From an uncultured Pelagibacteraceae bacterium (lineage in GTDB: Bacteria; Pseudomonadota; Alphaproteobacteria; Pelagibacterales; AG-422-B15): DNA of 33,334 nt. Each line of letters starts with the position of its first letter. The first letter of the stretch is position 1. The notes below the pieces were generated by a model that had not been told where the DNA came from, did no database searches, and saw nothing but the letters and a program-made list of their open reading frames with translations. Shown here piece by piece: positions 8,559 through 16,581 of the stretch. Both the position numbers and the translations under genes were made by a program. The DNA lies in the NCBI GenBank assembly GCA_902570675.1, contig CACFYZ010000012.1:1-33334 (forward strand), in the 5' to 3' direction.

Positions 8559-9026
8559 TCACAAAAAATAATTTCTATTTAGAATTTTATTATATATAGT
8601 TGCAAAAGCTATAATTATTATCACTCCAATTGCGACTGGCATTACTACAAAATCCAAACCCTGTTGAGTAAGTATAACTATGATTGGGTTAGCTCCTGCT
8701 GGTGGATGAATCGTATTTGTTATCATCATTAAAAAAATAGCTAAAGCTACGCCTACGCCTAATGAAATATAATTATCACCAATTATGTATAATACTAGTA
8801 ATCCCGATAAGGCAGATACAATATGACCAAAAAAAATATTTTTTGGTTGAGCAAATGGACTTGTGTGTGCAGCCATTACTAGCACCATTGAAGCACCAAA
8901 TGGAGGGATTAACCAAAGTGCATCCTTAAAAAAAGAATTTAAATAAGCTAGCAAACCGATGCATAAAAATGCTCCTAAAGAGCTAAATAAGGCATTGATC
9001 AAATCTGATTTATTCATTATTTTCAT
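8559..9026 (-). CDS. HPP-family four-helix membrane protein
   Basis: Integral membrane protein with four predicted hydrophobic segments and the family signature NTIHPPAGANP (about 104-114). The LIPPFGASMVL segment (about 40-50) and AQPKN(I/V)..GH (about 59-67) are also hallmarks. The length of 155 residues is normal. Some HPP-family proteins have been linked to nitrite transport in plastids and cyanobacteria, but the bacterial role is largely unknown, so no substrate is given. The start may be ATG 9026 or ATG 9017 (residue 4). The first leaves only 5 bases to the divergent start at 9032. Confidence 0.85.
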   Translation of the reverse strand: MKIMNKSDLINALFSSLGAFLCIGLLAYLNSFFKDALWLIPPFGASMVLVMAAHTSPFAQPKNIFFGHIVSALSGLLVLYIIGDNYISLGVGVALAIFLMMITNTIHPPAGANPIIVILTQQGLDFVVMPVAIGVIIIIAFATIYNKILNRNYFL

Positions 9027-9031
9027 TCTCT

Positions 9032-9430
9032 ATGATAAAACTCTATTTGACCACCCTATTTTATTTCTTGATAATAGACACAATAGGTATTCAGTCTTTT
9101 GTAATTAAAATATACAAAACAAACTTGCCCGATAATTTAAAAATAAATTTTGATATTACTTCTGCTATTATTTTTTATTTAATATTTGTTTTTGGACTTG
9201 TATATTTTGTAATAGCTCCCTTTAAAAATGCATCACTATCAAGTGTGATTATTCCAGCAATAATGTATGGGTTAGCAACTTACGCAACATACGCCCTTAC
9301 AGTTAAAGCTGTATTTAATACATTTAATTGGACAATAGTAATTTCCGATGTTGCCTGGGGAATGTTGCTATGTGTTTTAATATCTACGATTACAATCTTT
9401 ACAGTCAGTAAAGTAGGATTTCTAAATTAA
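9032..9430 (+). CDS. DUF2177 family membrane protein
   Basis: Small integral membrane protein of 132 residues with four hydrophobic segments. The family pattern is visible: an N-terminal helix with a conserved Asp (LIIDTIGI), the middle segment IIFYLIFVFGLVYFVI, then YGLATYATYALT (about 89-100) and a final helix with DVAWGMLL (about 109-116). DUF2177 has no established function. It is divergently paired with the HPP membrane protein, with nearly touching starts, and lies just upstream of tRNA-Ser. Confidence 0.8.
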   Translation: MIKLYLTTLFYFLIIDTIGIQSFVIKIYKTNLPDNLKINFDITSAIIFYLIFVFGLVYFVIAPFKNASLSSVIIPAIMYGLATYATYALTVKAVFNTFNWTIVISDVAWGMLLCVLISTITIFTVSKVGFLN

Positions 9431-9472
9431 ATATTGTTTTAAAAATTTATTACAATAAATTGAGCAATTCTA

Positions 9473-9562
9473 GGAGAGGTGGCTGAGCGGTTGAAAGCAC
9501 TGGTCTTGAAAACCAGCAACGGGGAAACTCGTTCGTGGGTTCGAATCCCACCCTCTCCGCCA
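9473..9562 (+). tRNA. tRNA-Ser (anticodon UGA)
   Basis: A full cloverleaf can be drawn. The acceptor stem GGAGAGG (9473-9479) pairs with CCTCTCC (9552-9558), with G73 discriminator and an encoded CCA (9560-9562). The D-loop segment GGCTGAGCGGTTGAAAG is present. The anticodon stem CTGGT/ACCAG frames TGA at 9507-9509. A long variable arm (about 9518-9532) marks it as a class II tRNA, as expected for serine. The T-arm carries GGTTCGAATCC. It reads serine UCN codons with U34. Confidence 0.97.
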
Positions 9563-9594
9563 TGTAGATCAAAAAATTTATTTATTAATAATCT

Positions 9595-11265
9595 TTATCG
9601 CTGAGAAGTTTGATAATTTAAGCTTCGCCAAGTTTCCAAATCTAATCTTTTTAATGGTTTAGACCCTAATATTTTATCACTAATTTTTTCAGCAATCATT
9701 ATTGTAGGTGCGTTTGTATTGCCGTTTGGAGCAAAAGGCATAATAGAGGCGTCAACAACCCGTAAACCAGTAACCCCATGAACTTTGCCTGAATTATCAA
9801 CTACTGCAAATTTATCAGTTTTAAGACCCATTCGTGCAGTGCAGGCAAGATGCCATTGGCTTGTAGTATGAGAATTCAATTTTGAATCAAGATCAGCATC
9901 AGATTTACAATCGTCTCCTGGGAAAATTTCCTCACCCTTTAGTTCAGAAAATGAAGGCTGGTCAAGTAATTCACGAACTAAACGAATACCTTTACGCATT
10001 AAATCCCTATCACGTGTATCTTTAAGATAATTTACTAAAATACGAGGTGGATCATTAGGGTCATTTGAACGTAATTCAACATTGCCACGGCTATGTGTAC
10101 GCATTAATCCAATATGAACTTGAAATGCATGTTCTTTTAAAGGTTGCCAAGCATTATCATCCATAGCAATTGGAGATATACAAAACTGTAAATCTGGATA
10201 CTCAATTCCTGGTCCAGATCTAATGCATGCAACAACATCAAAATGATTTGATGCACACATACCTTCTTTAGTTAAAAGCCATTGAATTCCAGCACCTATA
10301 CTATTTAATCTTTTGGTTTTAGGCCAAAGTGTTACTGGCTTTAAGCATTTATATTTAATCATAAAATCAGGATGATCTTGAAGATTTTGTCCAACACCTG
10401 GTAAATCAACTTTAAGATTAATGCCCATTGATCTTAAATGATCTTTTGGACCAATGCCTGAGAGCATTAGAATGTGTGGCGTTCCAATTGCCCCAGCACA
10501 AAGGATCACTTCTTTTTTAGATTTAATATTAAATATTTTATCTTTGTTATTTCTAAAACAAACTCCTATTATCTTATTTTTTTCAATAATCAATTTGCAA
10601 ACAAGCGCTTTTGTAACGATGGTTAAGTTTTCTCTATCACGAACTGGATCTAGATATGCGCGTGTTGTACTCCAACGTTCACCTTTGAATACAGTTCTAT
10701 CAAAAATACCAAAACCTTCTTGGCAATATCCACTGATATCGTTGGTTTCTTTATATCCTGCTTCTTTTCCGGCTTTAATAAAAGCAAGAGAAAGTTCATC
10801 TTTTGGAATGCTTCTGTGAACCTTTAGGGGTCCTGACTCCCCTCTAAAATCGTCTCCACCACCACTATAGGACTCCATTTTCTTAAAATAAGGCAAGACA
10901 TCTGCGTATCCCCAGTCATCACATCCCATTTGTCTCCAACCTTCATAGTCAAGTGAATTTCCTCTAATGAATACCATTCCATTAATTGATGAAGATCCTC
11001 CAAGAGTTTTACCCCGATCATGTTGCAGCTGCCGACCTTCAAGTTCGGGTTCCGGTTCACCTTTAAAAGCCCAATTATGTTTAGTACTTTTAAGATTTAA
11101 TAAAACAGCTGCAGGCATTTTCAACGTAATAGATTTATCTTCTCTACCCGCCTCAAGAAGAAGAACACTATTTTTTGAATTTTTTGATAATCTATTTGCT
11201 AACACGCACCCAGCGGAGCCGCCGCCAACAATAATATAGTCATATTCAGAGTTTATTTTTTTCAT
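9595..11265 (-). CDS. GMC-family FAD oxidoreductase, choline dehydrogenase-like
   Basis: FAD-dependent alcohol oxidoreductase of the glucose-methanol-choline family, closest in look to BetA choline dehydrogenase. The FAD-binding Rossmann motif GGGSAG is at residues 14-19 and the LLLEAG segment at about 35-40. The second GMC signature, RGKTLGGSSSINGM..IRG, lies near 84-102. The active-site pair H472 (WHLACTARMG) and N516 (NGNTNAP) is 44 residues apart, the spacing known in choline oxidase. The length of 556 residues is normal. If it is a choline dehydrogenase it would make betaine aldehyde, feeding betaine as osmolyte or one-carbon source. No betB or transporter is adjacent, so another primary alcohol is possible. 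Confidence 0.88.
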   Translation of the reverse strand: MKKINSEYDYIIVGGGSAGCVLANRLSKNSKNSVLLLEAGREDKSITLKMPAAVLLNLKSTKHNWAFKGEPEPELEGRQLQHDRGKTLGGSSSINGMVFIRGNSLDYEGWRQMGCDDWGYADVLPYFKKMESYSGGGDDFRGESGPLKVHRSIPKDELSLAFIKAGKEAGYKETNDISGYCQEGFGIFDRTVFKGERWSTTRAYLDPVRDRENLTIVTKALVCKLIIEKNKIIGVCFRNNKDKIFNIKSKKEVILCAGAIGTPHILMLSGIGPKDHLRSMGINLKVDLPGVGQNLQDHPDFMIKYKCLKPVTLWPKTKRLNSIGAGIQWLLTKEGMCASNHFDVVACIRSGPGIEYPDLQFCISPIAMDDNAWQPLKEHAFQVHIGLMRTHSRGNVELRSNDPNDPPRILVNYLKDTRDRDLMRKGIRLVRELLDQPSFSELKGEEIFPGDDCKSDADLDSKLNSHTTSQWHLACTARMGLKTDKFAVVDNSGKVHGVTGLRVVDASIMPFAPNGNTNAPTIMIAEKISDKILGSKPLKRLDLETWRSLNYQTSQR

Positions 11266-11348
11266 TAAAAATTTAATTTTATTTTATACTCTTCATTATT
11301 GTTTAACTAGTGCATAGTAGGCTATTATTCAAATAAAATACTTATTAA

Positions 11349-12293
11349 ATGAAGGAAAACAATCTTCTTGCAATAACATATATCATGTTGGGCATGACAG
11401 CTTTTGCATTACAAGATACCGTCATAAGATTGTTAGCAGTTGATATTTCAATTCTACAGGTAATGTTCGCGCGAAGTATAGTTGCTTTAATACTTCTAAC
11501 TTTATTTTTAAAAATTACTAAAAAAGAAATTATATTAAAAACTGCGTTTCCCAAATTATCAATCTTCAGAACTGTAATGTTTATTTTAGCATTTGTTTTC
11601 TATTATATTGGTCTTCATTATTTAACATTTGCTGAGGCAACAGCTTTATTCTTCACAGCACCTTTTTTTATAACAATTTTTTCAGGAATCTTTTTGAAAG
11701 AAAAAATTGGATTAATACGTTGGGCAATTATTGTTTATGGTTTTATTGGTGTATTATTTATTGTCTCACCTAATATCGACTCGTTCAATGTATACATGAT
11801 CTATCCTATTCTTTGTGCCGCAGGTTATTCTGCTAACATGATTATTATAAAATACACTTCTGAAAAAGATAATGTTTATACGCAAACTCTGCATGTTTAT
11901 ATAGCCACTATAATAATTTGCCCCATTATTACATTTTCTGGAATATTTCTTGATTTTGGCAATTCAAATAGTGAAGTTTTAAATTTCCTTTTTAGAGACT
12001 GGTATTTCAACGATCCGAAGTCATTAATTATGATATTTATTGTAGGCGTGTCAGTAATATTTGGATTTGTATTTCTCTTTAATGCATATAGACATGGAAG
12101 ACCTTATATTATTGCACCATTTGAATATATATTTCTCATATGGGCTGTTATTTTAGGATGGTTTATATGGAGTGAGACAGTCGATCTCAAAACCTGGACG
12201 GGCATTGCGATCATTGTGTCAGCAGGTATATTTATTTTATATAGAGAAAAAATCAGAGATCAAAATATTACGACTGATCAACCAATAAGATAA
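11349..12293 (+). CDS. EamA/DMT-family transporter (10-TM)
   Basis: Drug/metabolite-superfamily permease. The 314 residues form about ten hydrophobic segments in two EamA repeats (about 8-140 and 148-297). The first repeat holds FARSIVALILL and EATALFFTAPFF..IFSGIFLKEK, a pattern common in this superfamily; the second ends with EYIFLIWAVILGW..W.E. Substrate specificity cannot be read from sequence in this family; amino acids, sugars or metabolites are all possible. It diverges from the GMC oxidoreductase across an 83-base AT-rich gap that would carry both promoters. Confidence 0.85.
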   Translation: MKENNLLAITYIMLGMTAFALQDTVIRLLAVDISILQVMFARSIVALILLTLFLKITKKEIILKTAFPKLSIFRTVMFILAFVFYYIGLHYLTFAEATALFFTAPFFITIFSGIFLKEKIGLIRWAIIVYGFIGVLFIVSPNIDSFNVYMIYPILCAAGYSANMIIIKYTSEKDNVYTQTLHVYIATIIICPIITFSGIFLDFGNSNSEVLNFLFRDWYFNDPKSLIMIFIVGVSVIFGFVFLFNAYRHGRPYIIAPFEYIFLIWAVILGWFIWSETVDLKTWTGIAIIVSAGIFILYREKIRDQNITTDQPIR

Positions 12294-12779
12294 TTAATCC
12301 CTAAAATTAACAAATTGCAACGGTATTTCTAATTTTAATTCATTAATTTTAGACATTACGTCTTGTAAGTTGTCTTTTTTAGCACCACTTATTCTCAATT
12401 CGTTTCCCTGTATTTTAGCTTGAACCTTTAACTTTGTATCTTTAATCATTTTAGTAATTTTTTTACCCATTTCCTGGTCAATTCCTTCATGTAAATCATA
12501 TTTCTGTCTGATAGTGTTGCCTGTTGCATTTTCGGAAGATTTAAACTTTACAGCTTTAGGGTCTATTTTTCTTTTTATTAAGTGCGATGTAAGTATTTCT
12601 ATTACTTGTTTAGCCTTCATATCATCCTCTGATGTCAGTGTGACGACATTTTCTGAACGCTCTAATTTTGATATTGAGCCCTTAAAATCATAACGTTGAT
12701 TAATTTCCTTCATTGAATTTAAAATTGCATTGTCAACTTCTTGCATTTCAATTCTACTTACTACGTCAAAGCTAGGCAT
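12294..12779 (-). CDS. yajQ: YajQ family nucleotide-binding protein
   Basis: Soluble 161-residue protein of the YajQ (DUF520) family. Signatures are the opening MPSFDVVSRIE, the NQRYDFKGS segment (about 27-35), and the ending IPLQFVNFRD. The fold has two RNP-like domains and binds nucleotides. Some members bind cyclic-di-GMP and act as regulatory effectors (shown in Xanthomonas), others bind tRNA or GTP in vitro. Its ATG directly abuts the stop of the upstream racemase gene, so the two are probably cotranscribed. Its stop codon is adjacent to that of the convergent EamA gene. Confidence 0.93.
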   Translation of the reverse strand: MPSFDVVSRIEMQEVDNAILNSMKEINQRYDFKGSISKLERSENVVTLTSEDDMKAKQVIEILTSHLIKRKIDPKAVKFKSSENATGNTIRQKYDLHEGIDQEMGKKITKMIKDTKLKVQAKIQGNELRISGAKKDNLQDVMSKINELKLEIPLQFVNFRD

Positions 12780-13913
12780 TTATAAAAGTATTCCCTTATT
12801 TTCTAAATCTTTAATTTGTTCTTTGGAATACCCAATATCGAGCATTACACTTTCATTATCTTGGCCAATATCGGGTGCAGCTGAAGGACTACTTGAGGGA
12901 GTACCGCTAAAACGTGGCGCTGGAGCTGGCTGAGTCACATCATTAATTTTTAAAAAACTACTTCTTGCTTGCATATGTTTATGATCCATTACTTCATTTA
13001 TTGATAATACTGGTGCGTAACAAACGTCAGTTCCTTCAAATATTTCATTCCACTCATCTCTTGTTCTTGTTTTAAATATTTTAGTAAGTTTATCCTTCAA
13101 CATATCCCATTTATCAAATTGCATTTGATTTTTGAATTCATCACCAAGATCTAATTTCTCAATTAATAATTGGTAAAATTGTGGTTCTAGTGATCCGATA
13201 GAAATATGATGCCCATCTTTGGTTTCGTATACTTGGTAAAACGGAGCTCCACCGTCAAATAAATTACGTCCCCTATTATTAACATTCCAAATGCCTGATT
13301 GTGATAAGCTATAAAATATTGATGTAAGCGCTGAAACGCCATCTATCATTGCGGCATCGACCACTTGTCCTTTGCCTGTTCTATTAGCGGAAAGAAGAGC
13401 TGCACATACGCCAAAAGCAAGAAACATTGTCCCACCACCATAGTCACCAATAAGGTTTAATGGTATTGATGGTTTATTTTCTCCCCATATTGAATAAAGG
13501 GCACCAGCTAGTGCAATGTAGTTTATATCGTGACCAGCAGCTTGAGCCAATGGCCCTGATTGACCCCAACCAGTTATTCGTCCATAAACTAATTTTTCAT
13601 TATGTTTTAAACAATCATCAGGCCCTATACCTAATTTTTCTGTGACGCCCGGCCTAAAACCCTCGATTAATGCATCTGCATTTTTAATAAGTTTAAATAG
13701 AACATCCTTAGAATTTGGATCTTTAAGATTTAAGCATATTGACTTTTTACTTCGACCAGTAATATCGTATTTTGCTTGCTGATTTGGCATAGACGTATTT
13801 TTACGATCAATGCGTATAACTTCAGCTCCGAGATCGGCAAAAAGCATTCCACACAATGGTCCTGGCCCAATACCCGATAGCTCTATTATTTTATATCCAG
13901 ATAGTACACCCAT
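12780..13913 (-). CDS. Alpha-methylacyl-CoA racemase (CaiB/BaiF CoA-transferase fold)
   Basis: Family III CoA-transferase fold enzyme with the racemase signature. The catalytic pair seen in mycobacterial MCR is present as H128 (AAGHDINYIAL) and D157 (LIGDYGGG). The GRITGWGQSGP segment and GKGQVVDAAMIDG are also characteristic of the racemase branch rather than the CoA-transferase branch. It would interconvert (2R)- and (2S)-2-methylacyl-CoA, allowing beta-oxidation of branched acids. The length of 377 residues is normal. It is followed immediately by yajQ and starts 8 bases after the mfd stop site, on the same strand. Confidence 0.9.
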   Translation of the reverse strand: MGVLSGYKIIELSGIGPGPLCGMLFADLGAEVIRIDRKNTSMPNQQAKYDITGRSKKSICLNLKDPNSKDVLFKLIKNADALIEGFRPGVTEKLGIGPDDCLKHNEKLVYGRITGWGQSGPLAQAAGHDINYIALAGALYSIWGENKPSIPLNLIGDYGGGTMFLAFGVCAALLSANRTGKGQVVDAAMIDGVSALTSIFYSLSQSGIWNVNNRGRNLFDGGAPFYQVYETKDGHHISIGSLEPQFYQLLIEKLDLGDEFKNQMQFDKWDMLKDKLTKIFKTRTRDEWNEIFEGTDVCYAPVLSINEVMDHKHMQARSSFLKINDVTQPAPAPRFSGTPSSSPSAAPDIGQDNESVMLDIGYSKEQIKDLENKGILL

Positions 13914-13921
13914 AATTTTAA

Positions 13922-16288
13922 CTATAATGCCAGTAGTTCTTTTGCAAAAGAAAAAGCTTTGTATATACGATCTTTATTCGACGTTTTTTGGTAATTATAT
14001 ACCAAAGTTTGATCTGATCTTAATTTTAGGTCATATTTGTATTGAGACATAAAATTTACTAATTTATCAGTTTTTTCAAATTTGTTATTTTTAAACTTTA
14101 TTGTTAGTCCTTTATTTCCAATGTCAAATTTTTCTATTTTTAATTGTTTGCAAATAATTCTGAGTTCTGTGATTTTATACAAATGATCAACCTCTGTAGG
14201 AACATCGCCAAACCTTTCAGAAATATCTTTCTTGATTTGTACTAGTTCTTCGTTCGTATTTAAATAAGCTAACTGACGATAGTAAAAGAGCCTTGTATTA
14301 AGATTTGGAATATATTTATCAGGTATTAAAACGCTTAAACCCAGATTTATTTGTGGCGACCATTCATTATCAATTGTCGTCGTATCAGATTTTAATTCTG
14401 TTATCTTATCCTTAAGTAATTTATGGTAGAGTTCTAAGCCAACTTCTTTTATATGACCAGATTGCGCATCACCAATTATATTTCCTGATCCTCTCATATC
14501 TAAATCATGACTTGAAAGATTGAAGCTTGATCCTCGAGCATTAAATTTTTTTAAAAGCATTAATCTTTTGTACGCATTTTCTGAAATGCCATTTAAATCT
14601 TTAACAGTATAATAACAAAAAGCTTCAATATTTGATCTACCAATACGTCCTCTTAATTGATAAAGTTGAGATAGTCCAAATTTGTCAGCATTGTGTATGA
14701 TCATCGTGTTTGTTCTTTGTAGATCTAGACCTGACTCGACAATAGTTGTGCAAAGCAATAATTGAAATTCATTATTATAAAAATCAATCATTGTATTTTT
14801 TAATTTTTTTGGAGACATTTGACCATGTGCTACTTGGTATTTAATGTTAGGTAAATAATGTTTTAAAAAATCCTCAACCTCTTTTAATTCATTAATTCTG
14901 GGGCAAACGTAATAAAGTTGCCCATCTCTATTTATCTCAGCTTCAATTGCGGTAGTTATTTTTTTGTTATTAAAATCAATAACTTCAGTATTGATATTTT
15001 GCCTATTTAACGGAGCTGTTGAAATAATTGATAAATCTCTTAATCCAACAAGGGACATTTGCAGCGTTCGCGGTATAGGTGTAGCCGTTAAAGCAAGAAC
15101 ATGAACATTGGAACGTAATGATTTAATTTTTTCTTTTTGCGATACTCCAAAATGTTGTTCTTCATCGATTATAAGCATTCCTAACTTCTTAAATTTAATT
15201 TTATTATTTAATAGAGCATGGGTTCCAACAACAATATCGCATTCTCCGCTATTAATTCTTTCAATAATTTCATTATTTTCTGCTGTGGAATTCAATCGTG
15301 AAATTTGTTCAATTTTTATAGGAAAATTATGAAATCTTTTAGTAAAATTTTGATAATGTTGTCTACAAAGTAATGTTGTTGGTACAATGAAAGCAACTTG
15401 AGACCCACTCATTGCAACATTAAAGGCGCCTCTAAGAGCCACCTCTGTTTTGCCAAAGCCAACATCACCACATATTAGACGGTCCATTGGCAAACCACTA
15501 TTCAAGTCAAAGAGTAACTCCGATGTGACATTGACTTGATCCTCTGTATCTTGAAATTCAAATTCATTAATAAATTTTGAATAGTATGGTTCTTGAACAC
15601 TAAATTTTGTTCCTTTTTTTAAGGATCTTTCTGCTGCAATTTTTATTAAGTCTTCAGCAATTTCGTTTATTTTATTTTTTGCACTGGCTTTCCTGTATTG
15701 CCAGTTAGAGCTACCTAATTTATCAACTTGCAAATAATCATTATTGCCTCCGTATTTTGATAAAAGTTCAATATTTTCAACAGGCACATAAAGCTTATCA
15801 TCATTATAATATGCTATTTCAATACAATCGTGTTCATTTTCAAGAACAGTGACTTTTCTTAAACCATAAAACTTACCTATTCCATGATCTACATGAACAA
15901 TTAAGTCATTTTTTTCAAATGTACTTAAGTCAGTTAGAAATGTTTCTGCTTTAATGGTTCGCTTATTTTGATTAAATGAAAACTCATTAAATGGCTTGAT
16001 AACTAATCTAAAAAGACTCTGTATTGATTTTTGATTTCTTGGATTAAATTCTTCAAATTTTTCAATTTCATTGCCAAATAAATTAATACGTACAGGGTTT
16101 TTAAAATCTGATGGAAAAATATCAATTACATCACCTTTGACAGAAAACTCCCCATTTTCTTTGATAGAACTCACCCTTACATAACCATTTTCAGATAAAA
16201 AATTTATAGTTTTTTCATAATCAAACTTTTCATCAAAACTGATATTAAGATTGTCAAACGATTTTGATTTAAGTGCTAATTCACTCAT
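13922..16288 (-). CDS. mfd: Transcription-repair coupling factor Mfd, compact form lacking domains 1 and 3
   Basis: Mfd displaces stalled RNA polymerase and recruits UvrA to start repair. The motor is complete: Walker A GDVGFGKT (274-281), DEEQH (375-379), TATPIPRTLQMS (401-412), the QLRGRIGRS motif VI and the TRG and D7 regions to the end. The RNAP-interacting domain is present (DLIVHVDHGIGKFYG..., about 128-190). The N-terminal part is unusual: only the domain 2 equivalent is present (ENGEFSVKGDVIDIFP, about 44-59). The roughly 120 residues of domain 1a before it, and some 250 residues covering 1b and domain 3 between it and the RNAP-binding domain, are absent. Length is 788 against about 1,150 usual. 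The start overlaps the sdhE stop by 4 bases (ATGA), so no coding is hidden upstream. Confidence 0.9.
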   Translation of the reverse strand: MSELALKSKSFDNLNISFDEKFDYEKTINFLSENGYVRVSSIKENGEFSVKGDVIDIFPSDFKNPVRINLFGNEIEKFEEFNPRNQKSIQSLFRLVIKPFNEFSFNQNKRTIKAETFLTDLSTFEKNDLIVHVDHGIGKFYGLRKVTVLENEHDCIEIAYYNDDKLYVPVENIELLSKYGGNNDYLQVDKLGSSNWQYRKASAKNKINEIAEDLIKIAAERSLKKGTKFSVQEPYYSKFINEFEFQDTEDQVNVTSELLFDLNSGLPMDRLICGDVGFGKTEVALRGAFNVAMSGSQVAFIVPTTLLCRQHYQNFTKRFHNFPIKIEQISRLNSTAENNEIIERINSGECDIVVGTHALLNNKIKFKKLGMLIIDEEQHFGVSQKEKIKSLRSNVHVLALTATPIPRTLQMSLVGLRDLSIISTAPLNRQNINTEVIDFNNKKITTAIEAEINRDGQLYYVCPRINELKEVEDFLKHYLPNIKYQVAHGQMSPKKLKNTMIDFYNNEFQLLLCTTIVESGLDLQRTNTMIIHNADKFGLSQLYQLRGRIGRSNIEAFCYYTVKDLNGISENAYKRLMLLKKFNARGSSFNLSSHDLDMRGSGNIIGDAQSGHIKEVGLELYHKLLKDKITELKSDTTTIDNEWSPQINLGLSVLIPDKYIPNLNTRLFYYRQLAYLNTNEELVQIKKDISERFGDVPTEVDHLYKITELRIICKQLKIEKFDIGNKGLTIKFKNNKFEKTDKLVNFMSQYKYDLKLRSDQTLVYNYQKTSNKDRIYKAFSFAKELLAL

Positions 16289-16548
16289 TTTTTTAGAATT
16301 GTATAGTCTTTAAGCAATTCCATTACTCTATTATTTAAATCCTCAGGAATTTTGACTTTATCCAAAGCATATTGATAGATGTCATTGTCATCTAATTCGA
16401 GTAAAGTTTCGAGCATATCGAGCTCTGCGCTGTTAAATAATTCAATATATTTTTCTACAAATCGACCAAGTAAAATATCCATCTCTTTAGAGCCACGATG
16501 TGATGACTTGAAAAGCAATTTTTTCTGATGAGTGTGTAAATCGTTCAT
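16285..16548 (-). CDS. sdhE: FAD assembly factor SdhE (succinate dehydrogenase flavinylation factor)
   Basis: Small soluble all-helical protein that helps attach FAD covalently to SdhA. The 87-residue sequence shows the family motif RG(S)KEMD (about 18-24), which is the RGxxExD signature, followed by ...DILLGRF and the LELDDNDIYQY segment. The gene is coupled to mfd by an ATGA overlap and diverges from recG over 33 bases, an arrangement common in alphaproteobacteria. No sdh genes are in the window. Confidence 0.9.
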   Translation of the reverse strand: MNDLHTHQKKLLFKSSHRGSKEMDILLGRFVEKYIELFNSAELDMLETLLELDDNDIYQYALDKVKIPEDLNNRVMELLKDYTILKK

Positions 16549-16581
16549 ATTTTTTTTATCGATTTTTGATACAATACATAT

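Noticed and set aside
10454..10819. Plus-strand frame of 121 residues within the GMC oxidoreductase
   Set aside because: Shadow of a conserved gene on the other strand; composition mirrors the antisense codons and no family motif is present.
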